This document shows positions 24,384-42,041 of a stretch of DNA of 64,000 bases, piece by piece. The notes under the pieces are model-generated. The model made no database searches. It had not been told where the DNA came from and saw only the letters and a program-made list of their open reading frames with translations. Source of the stretch: Polyporus tsugae (Eukaryota > Basidiomycota > Agaricomycetes > Polyporales > Polyporaceae); NCBI GenBank assembly GCA_024305745.1, contig JAHRBS010000004.1, positions 248,001-312,000 of the forward strand, given 5' to 3'. Each line of letters starts with the position of its first letter. The stretch's first letter is position 1. The translations under genes were made by a program, and so were the position numbers.

Positions 24384-25628
24384 AGATTGGCCTTGCGCAC
24401 AAGGTGGGGCTTGTGACATCTGTGACCGAGCACGTGAATTGAGCGTCTGACTGAAATAATGATCAGTAATGCGTATTAAGAGTATGTAGGTGTTTCGGAT
24501 AATGAATATTATCCGGGGTCTAAGCAGCGCGACTCGCACGATTGGCATGCGCGGTGCACGTCGCGTCGCGTCGCGGATGATTGTGCTTTGTCTGCTCATT
24601 CATGTACTATATTTGCGTCTCCCGCGTCTCTCTCTCTCCTCCTTCCTCACCCGCGTGCTCGAAAGTCTCCGGATTTCGAGTATCTTGCTTCTTTTCACAA
24701 CCGCCCTTCCGCAATCCCCTTCTCTTACATAGATTTGTGCACTCGCTTGCTCGTTCCCTCGGGTTTCCTTTTCTCTAGCATCAATTCTTCACACTACGTA
24801 TTTATATATTAACGCATATGCATGTACTATAGCTACTTCGCCTCCGCTGGCTTAAGCTCGGCCCCTCCCGGTCGCGCGAGAGAGCGGTAGCGACACGAGT
24901 CGGTTGGCGCCGTCCGCGCAGTTCTTAGCGCGCCCCAATGCCATCCTCCTTCGCCCTGCCTGAGTCGCGGGAGATTAGAGCAATGACGAGGGGAGACGAA
25001 TATGACTATGGCAAATGCCAAAGAAGTGTCCTGTATATGCTAGGTCCGCCGCCGTTTCGACCCGATGTGAATAAATGAAAGGGATAGTATAGCATATGTT
25101 TAGGTAGGTGTGATGCCCTCGCGATCGAGCTCCGCCAGGATGTCATTGGGAAGCACCCAATGGCTGTGGTACTTCTTTGCAGCCCACGCCGCCTGCTTCC
25201 CGGTTAAATGTTTAAACCACGATGATATGCGTCCACAAAACGATGCAAGCGAGTGTAGATCGAAACGGCGGCGGAGCAACTGTCCAGGTGGAGCGATCGG
25301 TTTCTTTTCCTGCGGAGTTGGTTATTGTTGTTTGCAAAAGAGATGTCGCGGGCGTCTGTGCATGGCACCCAATTGGGACTTGTACAGACGCCCGTCCACA
25401 ATGGCCGACAGAACTTTTGTATCTCCTCTCGTACGCGGGACAAATCCCAAAATCGAAAACCGTAACTCTATAGATTGGAAACATCTTCACAGAGTTACGG
25501 TCATACATTTTTAAATAAGAGCCCCTTCGTTGAGCCTATAGTTTTTTGGTGTTTTGCCCCCGCCAAAAGTGACGGAGCGTGACAGGTTTGAATCACGTGA
25601 TGCCCCACCTTGTGCGCAAGGCCAATCT
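24384..25628 (-). mobile_element. TIR DNA element, copy 2 (1245 bp, inverted)
   Basis: This is the exact reverse-complement counterpart of the element at 23071-24315: same length, same ends, TA on both sides (24382-24383, 25629-25630). Every short frame I compared between the copies is identical except one residue, traced to a single base (24661 G against 24038 T on the other arm). The palindrome centre falls at 24349.5. Outer flanks (left AGAGAAGT, right CGTTGGCT) are not related, so the symmetry stops precisely at the element ends. Confidence 0.88.
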
Positions 25629-25630
25629 TA

Positions 25631-26323
25631 CGTTGGCTTGAAGCCGAGAGCTGTTGACCACGGTCGTGGCCAAATAGTATCAATGTAAGCACATGCTTGT
25701 CTACTGTCATTTGACAATTGTGCTGAACCTCGCAAGTGCTGGCACCATAATGTGACGACCTTTTCCACTTGACGTCACTGAGACCATCGTTAACGTTGTT
25801 AGGCCAGAGGTATGTGTATGTGTTGTACCACTGCGTGCCACACGAGGCTCAGTGGATACCTCCTATCGTAGTGTGCGACTCCTGAGTATTCGTAAACAAT
25901 GCGAGCTGGGATTACATCCTCATCCGACGACCCATTTGGGTTTTGCATGGAGCACTAGAACATGGACGAGACAATTCCCAGACCATCCCATCGCCGTGCT
26001 CTCGAGTCTCTTGGGGTCGGCGTGCACATGGAGATGACGTGGTGAAATTGATGCTCCTTCTCTCCTCAGGCCTCGTCTCAGCTCCGGTCCGGGTTCCTTT
26101 TTGAAATCTCTACTTACACCCTCAAAAAGTACGTACCATCCGACGTCGGGACGCTGCTAAGTATTTGATCTCCTATCATTAGGTAGGCACACCCCATGCA
26201 CAGCCATGCACCCTGTCTCCGAACCCGATCGCAACAGATCGCACCAAGGCAACTACATATATCACATCCGCCTCCGATGAGCAATGTCCTCTCCGCCTCC
26301 CCTTTTCCTCGCTGTCCTCCCAA
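25631..26323. other. Upstream region of the first GMC gene
   Basis: About 690 bases with no gene seen. It contains the presumed promoter and 5' UTR of the gene starting at 26324; a TATA-like ACATATAT lies near 26254. The twin element insertion ends right at its left border. Confidence 0.4.
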
Positions 26324-28727
26324 ATGCCTTCACATTCTCTCACCGCACTCGCGGTGGGCGCGTTTGCGCTGTTCGCTAGGAGCGCGTCCGCCAGCGGTGT
26401 AACGAGCGACACGAGCGGCATCGCCGGGCAGACCTACGACTACATCATTGTGGGTGCGGGCCTCGCCGGGACGACGGTCGCGGCGCGCCTCGCGGAGAAC
26501 TCGGCCGTCTCTATCCTGCTCATCGAGGCCGGTGGCGACGACAGGTCGAATTCCCAAGTGTACGATATCTACGAGTATGCCCAGGCATTCAACGGACCTT
26601 TGGATTGGGCGTGGCCGTCTGACCGCGGCAAAGTCCTTCACGGGTGCGTCATGCTCGAATGTTTTTTGATGTCTTGGGCCTTCAGTGGGCAGCTGAAACG
26701 CGACCATGTAGCGGCAAGACGCTTGGTGGTAGCAGCTCTATCAACGGAGGCCACTGGACTCGCGGTTTGAATGCCCAGTACGATGCGATGTCTAGCCTGC
26801 TCGAGGATTCTGAGCAGTCCGTTGGATGGAACTGGAATGGTCTGTTCGGATACATGAAGAAGGTGCGCCCTTTCTCCGCACTCCTTCCCGATGTTGCACG
26901 GAGCGCCGTGGAGTCGGAGGTTGTGTCGGTCGCTGACACCGCATGCACAGGCCGAGACGTTCTCCGCTCCCAATGCCCAGCAGGCCGCCAAGGGAGCACA
27001 GTCGATCGCGTCCTACCATGGCACAACTGGACCGGTTCAGGTCACGTACCCCGACCTGATGTACGGCGGCCCACAGATGACCGCGTTTGTTAACACGATT
27101 GTCGACATCACCGGAATCAACCACTACAAGGACCTGAACGGCGGCACGCCGAACTGTGTCTCAATCACGCCCTTCGTACGTCATCCCCTCGATCGTGTGC
27201 TCGATGACCTTGTCAGACTGAATTGCCACCTCGACGGATGACATAGATCATGGATTGGCACCGGAGCGACTACCGCTCGTCGTCCATCGAGGCATACTAC
27301 ACCCCCGTTGAGGGCAGGCGCCAGGGCTGGACAATTCTGATCCAGCACCAGGTCAGTCATGCGTTCCTCCCAGCGGTCGTCTTGTCTCCGAAGGTTGTGT
27401 CGTACTAAAACTTCGCTGCTACAGGCTACGAAGGTTCTCTTCCAGAATGGCACCAGCGCGCCTCATGTGGCCACCGGTGTGGAGTTCGGGAAGGCCGACG
27501 GCACGGGCAGCAGACAGGTTGCGTACGCGCGCAAGGAGGTCATCCTTGCGGCCGGTGCTATTAACGTACGCCCTGTCCCAACCCCACCCTCGAGGTCAGG
27601 CATGGAAGTGGAAGCTGATGACTTTCTCAGACCCCCGCTCTCCTCCAACTTTCCGGCATCGGTGACTCAGCCGTCCTTGGCGCCCTCGGAATCAACACGA
27701 TTGTGGACCTCAAGACTGTCGGCAAGAACTTCCAGGAGCAGACCATGAACTCCCTCGGCGCTCGGGGCAATGGCTTCGACAAAGGCGGCCGCGGCCCGAC
27801 GGACGCCATCGCGTTCCCTAACATCTACCAGCTGTTCGGATCGAAAGCGTCTGCATCGGTCCAGAAGATCCAGTCGTCGATTAACGCGTGGGCCCAGTCC
27901 CAGTCCCAAAACGCCCTGTCCGCGTCTGCGCTCCAGACCATCTTCAACATCCAGGCGGGGCTCATCATTAACAACAACGGTCAGAGTCACTTATGGGACT
28001 TGCTGCGAGAACACATCGACTGAATTGACATCGTTTGTCTTCTAGCCCCGGTAGCTGAACTGTTCTTCGATAGTGGTTACCCCGAGTATGTTGCAATTCG
28101 TTTCTGACATACGCCTTGCGCAAAGTACTCACTGTCAACGTGCGCCCACAGTGACCTCGGCATTGACATGTGGCAGCTTCTGCCCTTCTCCCGTGGCAAC
28201 GTCACCATCACGGTTAGTCAGTTTCCCTTTACTTTCGTCAACATGGGTACTGACGATCGATCCCCATCGCACAGTCCGCGGATCCATTCAAGAAGCCGGC
28301 AGTCAACGTCAACTACTTCAGCGTCGACTGGGACCTCGACGTCCAAATCGCAGGCGCCCGCCTCTCCCGCAAGGTCCTCTCGACGTCGCCCCTCGCCGAC
28401 CTTCGTTCCTCCGTCGGCGAGACGATCCCCGGGCTCGCGACTGTCCCGGACAACGGCGACGGCGGCTCGGACGCGGACTGGACGAAGTGGATCAACAAGG
28501 ACGGCGGGAGCGCGGGCTTCTCGGCGGTCTCGCACCCCATCGGCACGGCGGCGATGATGAAGCGCAGCCTCGGCGGCGTCGTCGACGCGCAGCTGAAGGT
28601 GTACGACACCGCGAACGTCCGTGTCGTCGACGCGTCGGTCCTCCCGCTCCAGTTCAGTGCTCATCTCCAGAGCACGCTCTACGGCGTTGCGGAGAAGGCG
28701 GCCGACCTCATCAAGGCTGCACAGTGA
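26324..28727 (+). CDS. Secreted GMC oxidoreductase 1 (glucose oxidase/dehydrogenase-like, AA3_2)
   Basis: An FAD enzyme oxidising a sugar or alcohol, reducing O2 or a quinone; extracellular. ATG at 26324 opens a signal peptide ([19 protein letters not shown]). Next come the dinucleotide fold [19 protein letters not shown] and LLIEAGGD, the GMC signature [13 protein letters not shown] (across an intron), and the second signature [20 protein letters not shown]. Both catalytic histidines are present: SHPIGTAAM (about 28530) and [10 protein letters not shown] (about 28660), the latter followed by the usual C-terminal helix. About eight introns; stop TGA at 28725-28727. Total near 600 residues, normal for the family. 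The exact substrate cannot be read from sequence. It is the first of three non-identical GMC genes in 12 kb. Confidence 0.92.
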
Positions 28728-29308
28728 AACGCGAGTGTGAATGGCGCTCATTCGAACTACTAAGGAATGGCAGACATTGCTCTTGGTCGCTGTGGACTCT
28801 TTTTAACAAACTCGTTATACTTTACGGATTAGCACCTCGATATTGGACTTTCTTGGACTTTAAAGGACATTGACTCGTAACGCTATCGTTTACCCACGCA
28901 TGTCGCTCCATAGCTAATGCTTCTTACTCACCTGGTATATCGTAGGTTGTGTGCAAGTATATCTGTAGCATTACGTAGTAATGTATGCCCACGATCATGC
29001 GGTATAGTGCCTGCACAAATCGTCATGACTGGACTCAGCTTCGTATCCCGGCTGAAGCTCAAACGTGTCTTCAACTTAAACAACAGGCCGACAGCGTACG
29101 AAGAGCATCAATCTCAACATTCATGATGCTGCCGCAAGCCAGATGCTACAGTGACCATGGGTTATCATAAATTGCTTTGCTTGTACACCGATCAACGTTA
29201 ACAAGAATCAGTTACACAGTGTATCAGTATGAACGAAGGCGGACGTGACGTAGTCGAGATAGGTAAGTGGCGGTGGGGTGTGGGTCGAACAGGATGGGAC
29301 GCCATGGC
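28728..29308. other. Tail-to-tail intergenic region
   Basis: Shared 3' flank of GMC 1 and the methyltransferase. No further gene or repeat recognised. Confidence 0.4.
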
Positions 29309-30624
29309 TTACAACCGAGTAACAGACCACTCCTGACATGTGAACGGCTTCTGGTTGCCGGTCCAGGTGCCAAAATACGTTGGACCTCCTGGCTCCTCCA
29401 CCATGCGGCTCTCGAACTTGATCGTGCCAGGCCCGCCGAAGACGTCCTCGAACAGATTGCCGAGGCTCTCGGGAGAATGGCAGAACATCGTCCAGTCCGA
29501 TCCCGCAGGGGTGAACGGTCCCCGCTCCTCGAGCGCGCCCTGCACTCCGAAGAGAATGGAGCCGGGCTCAGGGGAGAGAAGGCCCGCGAGGGCTTTCGCA
29601 ATGTGCGCCTGACCCGCCTCGTCGAAGACATGGAGGAACTTGCCCATATAGACGGCGGAGACGTGGCCGCGGAGGGGGTTGAGTGACGTCAGGCCAGTCA
29701 ATGACGACACGGGCTCTGTGGGGACGGTATGCATGGGCAATTGCTCAGCGATGGCGAGGAAGTTGGGGTCGAAGACGTCGCCCTGGATGAACGGCACAGG
29801 AAATGTGGTCGGGGTATCTCTGAAAAGGGCGTGACCTTCCTTGTACAAATCTATACCCCCGGCGAAATAGTAAGGGAGTTTGTCAATGAAATGTTCGGGT
29901 AAGAGGGGTGATAGTGATGTGGTAGGGGGAGAGGGGGACTAAAGTTAACTTACCATCATGAAGATCTGTCGCTAAACAGGACTCGATGGGGTAGCCGTCG
30001 ACGATGGCCTTCCTAACGTCGCTACCAACTACAATCGGAACCGGTGTCAATTACGAAGCCTTCCTTGTGGACTTGGAGGATCGAGATGTAGAGAAGTGGC
30101 CCTGACGCACATGCACATCCCAAGTCGATAAAGATAGGGTTCTTCCGCTGACGACCTAGCTTGAGGAAGTGCTTGTAGGCGGGTAGACGCGAGATGCGGA
30201 TCCTGCAATTAGGCCCGAAGTTATCGATTAGCGGGCAATGCATTTGCTCTACGTATTGTGAACTCAAACCCCACGCACCGAGTGAAGCCGAATATGCGAA
30301 TGCAAGGATACGGGAAAATCTGTTGTCAAGAACACACTGTGAGCACCTGTATATGGTATTCAACGAATAATAGGGACCAAATCACGTTCGAAACAATTCA
30401 GACACCACAGAACGAACGATGGTTTTGACATTGTAAGGTTTGGAGCGGGGGCGGCTTACCTTGTATGCCTGTGCCTGGACATCCAATATGTGTTGATCGA
30501 GCTCAGCATCGTCCTCGATCTTGGTTGTCGCCTTGAAGAAGATGCACTCATCCTTGTCGAGTTTGAGATACTTCGACGTGTTGAGGGGGTTGCATTGCCA
30601 AGCCTTGGGAGGAACGTAGGACAT
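29309..30624 (-). CDS. SAM-dependent methyltransferase (fungal natural-product type)
   Basis: Transfers methyl from S-adenosylmethionine to a small molecule. I read SYVPPKAWQ, then an approach helix (ILDVQAQAYKV, SRLPAYKHFL), the SAM-binding motif I FIDLGCA-FGSDVRKA formed over an intron (about 30120 and 30010), then GYPIESCLATDLHD, FIQGDVFDP, TSLNPLRGHVSAVYMGKFLHVF, LLSPEPGSILFG and MFCHSPESL. This order fits the fungal methyltransferases found in meroterpenoid and other clusters. ATG at 30624 is the first good start; the frame stays open upstream to 30690 with protein-like sequence but without ATG, so an extra 5' exon is possible. Stop at 29309-29311. About 280-300 residues. It is convergent with GMC 1 and divergent from GMC 2. 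Confidence 0.87.
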
Positions 30625-32280
30625 GTCTCCGATGACGAGTTCGCAGTTGCGATGAAAATATGGGTCTGACCGTCCAGTATTTATTGGCACATGAGCCTTA
30701 GGATCAGGATCCCGGCATGAGCGTCAGCTTTGGTGATGACATGAGTAGGGATGGGCGCGGGTCTACCCTTGCAAGTCATGGCTGGACCCATCCCGTACCC
30801 ATAGGAGGACGAGCTACTCGGGTACGTGTACGTATGCTAGTAGGGTAACCCGCATAGGAGGAGTACTCGTCAGGGCATTTGGGGGATTGCTTGATGGGCG
30901 ACAAGTATGAGCAGCTCGTAACGGTTGTATGCATCCTACAAAACACCCTTCAAGGACATCAATACTTTTGCTGGAGACCCTGCGCCACCAACCTCACGAG
31001 TCGCATAGTCGGCGGTGAGCGCACAAATCTCAACGGAACTTCGCTGTGAGTATAGGCAGCTGCAGAAGGCCGTCGCCAGCCAGTGTTCGGTATGGCTCGT
31101 CGGGTACCCAGGTACACATCCACGGGTACGGGCTTGGTCCCCGACCAACCCCGTACTCGTCCCCGTACCCGGGGAGGATATGTCCGACGTGTGTCCTTGC
31201 AGAGGCATGGGAGAGACGCGGTTGCGGACGCATACACCGCGAGCGGAGACGGTGAAGTAGGGCGTTGATGGGAGGAGGCATTCTGATATGAATGCGTCAA
31301 GTTTCCGATGGACGAGAATGTGTGCTCACTGGACAACGGGCCCGGCCATCCGAGCGAACAGGCATGCTTCTGAATTGCGGGACATCAGAGTTTCCCACAC
31401 CCCGAAGGTCTTCCTTGCTGGGACAGGCGGTTGCGCTGGGACGTACCACAGTACGGGGCGCGCAGGAGATCCAACAAAACGACCGGCGTAGGTGCTGGTG
31501 TATTGCAAAAATATTCCCGCACATATCGTTCGCTAGAATAAGGGTTCTTCCGTTTAGAATAGGAAGTGGGACGGGAATGAATCCTCAACTGTTAGATGTG
31601 ACCCTTGTGGGTTGCTCTTACAGGGCCGAGGTCCCCGACGATGGCGTCAATATGGATCCACATTTGCCACCGTGTCGGATGAGCAGATTTTGATTTGAGC
31701 TATCAGAAATTTAGAACACTCTCAACAATCGGCATTGAATTGAATTCTTTCAGCCGCTGGAAGAAGGGGAGTGTCGTGAGAGGTGTTGGGGGACCACTAG
31801 TACTAGTCTGGACGTCGACATCGACGTTCAGCAGCAGCAGGAATCCTGTGATCCTGTGGGAAGTCAGTCCAATTTGGTGGACTATCAGATGATGGCGAAG
31901 AGCTGTGTATGCCGTAGTTTGTGGGCGTGCAACAGGACAGAGGGCGGTGGGTCACTGAGCAAGGTGGTCTGGTCATTGAGCCGACTCAGACGAGAGGCGA
32001 TGGGCCTCAAATGGGCCTAGGTGGGAGGCGGGCGCTTCGGCTGTGATCGCGAGCACACCCAGCGCGGATGGCGGCGGCGTTGGTCGGTTCGGCCCATACC
32101 TCTCTCTCAGGCCCCCACTTCCACTCATCTCCTGATGGCCAGGGCTCTCGAGTCCGACTGGACTCCGCATGAAGGCACTTCAAAATATGTCCGGGTTCCA
32201 GACATGCGCGAAAGCCAGCCCACAAAACTCCTCCAAACCGCAAACTCTAGCAGTTTGAACGACGTCCGTTGTCGTCCACA
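30625..32280. other. Divergent upstream region of methyltransferase and GMC 2
   Basis: About 1.65 kb between two divergent genes, so it may act as a shared promoter region. The stretch 30745-31170 is rich in GGGTACGGGT/CCCGTACCC words. At 30745-30763 the sequence TAGGGATGGGCGCGGGT resembles fungal hAT transposon ends, but I find no matching right end. No gene supported in either strand. Confidence 0.4.
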
Positions 32281-34885
<2,605 letters not shown>

Positions 34886-35509
34886 AGTCGACCCAATCCC
34901 AGAGTCTAGACGTATTCCTTATGTTCACATAAATATATGCTCCACCACAGATGATGCAGATGATTGTTCTTGAGGGTAAGGATGCGTGCGCTCCCTCTGT
35001 ACAAACCGCGTCTCAGCATGTTCATCAATTATCTCGTTGTTTGTTTCGTCACCTACCAATTCGAGCCATTCTATCACCACATATCCTAATGTCGCACAGT
35101 CTGAATCCTTCCCGACTCCTCAATGCTCCCGCGCATATGGATATATAGCACGGTATCATTGCCCGCTCTCGCCCCGTTATGCGCTGCGCATTGAAGTGGT
35201 TGAAATTGCATTGGACGATGTTAGACTCCTGGCATGCTGCAACAGCACACTACTGAGTGCTGTGCACCAACCGTGTCGTAGGCAGAAGCTGGTCCTTTAC
35301 CCGGCCTTATAGGTACGAATAGAATGGAGTCTTCAGTCTCCGTAGTCCCTGACTTCCCGGCTTCGGTGGGAGAAAGATGAAACGGGGAAATCTGAGCCCT
35401 GGACACGACTGACGACGACAAAACTAGTACCCTTCGTTGCAACGTACAGTCCGCTCTGTGAATCCTCCTCCGCAGTAAATGTCTCCCCATCAACTAGTCG
35501 CAACAAACC
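34886..35509. other. Tail-to-tail intergenic region
   Basis: Between convergent GMC 2 and GMC 3. I recognise no gene, RNA or repeat. Confidence 0.4.
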
Positions 35510-39821
<4,312 letters not shown>

Positions 39822-41624
39822 ATGTCCGCGGCTGCACTCATCGAACCCCCCGTACCCCACGCCACCTTGCTCCTGTGTGTCCCATCGTTTACTCCATCGT
39901 ACAGTATATCTACTAACTTTCTGTTCCTCTTTACTAGTGTCGGCCCTGTCGTGAGTTCTCCTTGTGCTGACACACTGGCTTGGCTCATAGTTCGGGGATA
40001 GTTCATGGGTGCGCTCACTAGTTGGATGATCTTCGGTATATCCGTAGTGCAGCTTTGTGAGTCTCCCATCTCTTCACCTCGCTTATTATCTTCGAAGTCA
40101 ACCCTTGCACCCTAGATATTTACCATATCTCGTTTACAAACGATCCGCGGTGGATGCAAGCACTCGGTACGTTCCTTTAATAGTGGTCAAGACGACGCTG
40201 AACCGAGTGATCGTATATTAGTGTATTGGGTTTTCATTTTAGACATCTTCTTGACCGTTGTGGCGGCGGCAATGGGCTGGCACATACTTTGCGCAGGATG
40301 GGGGCGGACGACGAACCTCATTCAGCCTGGTTGGACGTTCTCCGCTATTGGGGCTGGCGATGGCATCAGTACGTTTCTCGTTTCCTGCTGCGATGCCACT
40401 GGTAACAATTCTGCGAAGTCGCCACTACTGTTCAGATATTCTACGCATGGCGCATTTGGGTGCTCAGGAGATGGCTCATCGTCCCTGGTCTCATCGTTAT
40501 GGTGAGCACAGTGGATTACTGCACTAATCAGAGCACTGACGATGTTACGCCTCGCAGATTGCGCTCGCCCAGCTCGGATCCACTCTTTCCATTGCGGCTG
40601 GTGTACGTGCACTCCTATTTCCATCTAGCCAATGCTTCGATGCTCATGCGGTCCGCGGAGCGGTCCTAGATTGCAAGCCTGAAAGACATTGCAGAGCTCC
40701 TACCATTCTTCCCTCGGACCACTATCTGGCTCGGAGGAGGTGCTCTTGCAGACATTGTAAGTAGCCGTACCTCTTCGTTGGCGTAACAAGTCATTCTGAT
40801 CGCCACAACAGCTCATCGCTATCAGCATGGTGTACTTGGTATGTAGTTCCTGTCGTTCGTGTTACCCGCGAAGCTGACCGTCACACTTCTCGCGTTTCCC
40901 ATATAATGTATAGTTGATAATGGCGAAGAAAAACACGCGTACCCTCAAGGGTGGAGATCGCGCAATCAATCGTCTCATCCGTCTTTCGGTCGAAACCGGA
41001 TGTCTCAGCGCCGCCTCCGCCATCATGGAGCTTGGGTTCTTTCTCGGTCCCGCTACGAAAAACACCAACCTGCACCTCTTCTTGTACGTTACCTCCCCTT
41101 GGCATGTTCCAGAAAACACAACTGTACTGACTACCGCCGCTCTACATTACTCGTGACAGCGCACTCATCTTGGGCAAGAGTACGTATCTCTCGTGCTGTT
41201 CCTTGCAAACCAGCGAATCCTTGAATTCCTAATAACCGGTTTTAAGTTTATTCCAACATGATGATGACTTCCCTCAACTCTCGTGCTGGGACCCAGCAGA
41301 CGGCGACTTCCCGTTCCGCAGCGGATGTGACCAGCCCCTCAATCACCGGCGCCCGCAACTTCCGCACTGGCACGACATCGGTTCGTACTGACCAGACGGC
41401 CCCCATTGTCCACATCACGTCGCGCACGGAGGTGTTCACCGACGACGTCTCCTCGACTGACCGTGAAGATAAAGTGGTATGCCTGTCTGGCCTACTTTAG
41501 GAGACAGTTGTTTCCCTGCGGAAGCTGACTTCTTCTCTTGTGATAGACCATCCACGATGACATAGAGATGACGGACCACAAGCCGAGGAACGACATCCAT
41601 CTACAAAGCTTTTCTCCTGTTTGA
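39822..41624 (+). CDS. DUF6534-type multi-pass membrane protein
   Basis: A predicted seven-helix integral membrane protein of a family greatly expanded in Agaricomycetes; function unknown. ATG at 39822 (MSAAALIEPP). Many short exons: FMGALTSWMIFGISVVQL (helix), YIYHISFTNDPRW, VYWVFILDIFLTVVAAAMGWH, QIFYAWRIWVL (typical family motif), WLIVPGLIVM, LAQLGSTLSIAAGV, TTIWLGGGALADILIAISMVYLL, then the conserved DRAINRLIRLSVETGCLSAASAIMELGFFL and YSNMMMTSLNSR. The C-terminal tail is hydrophilic, Ser/Thr-rich and presumably cytosolic. Stop TGA at 41622-41624. About 370 residues as joined. Transport or sensing has been guessed for the family but is not established. Confidence 0.85.
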
Positions 41625-42041
41625 GCTGTGTACGCAGTAGTGGTTGGGGTCAGTTTTTGTACATTCGTCTTCTTCCCCGGATGGATCGAGTTTGAACCCA
41701 CCACTGGGGGACGGCACTAGGCCCAACACACTCCTTCTACTACATGTTACGTGTAGGCGTCGTGAATTGCTAATATAGTCTGTACTATCCATCGACGTCT
41801 GTGTGTATCCTGGCATCTTCGCTGTACCACATGCTACCGTCCCCCTTCATGTACCCATTGCAATATAGTTCTCATCGATTGTTCTGGATTTGTCACCGGG
41901 TGTTCGCTCCTCTTTATAATTCATATTATACTGTCATTTGGCACATGCAAATGAAACTGCAATTGAACGAACTGTATTAGACTGCTGTAGCACATGGTCC
42001 CTTCCAAACCGCTGACTCTAGGCGCGGTTGGGAACATGTGT
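41625..42041. other. Tail-to-tail intergenic region
   Basis: AT-rich 3' flanks of the DUF6534 gene and the adenylate-forming reductase. Nothing else seen. Confidence 0.4.
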
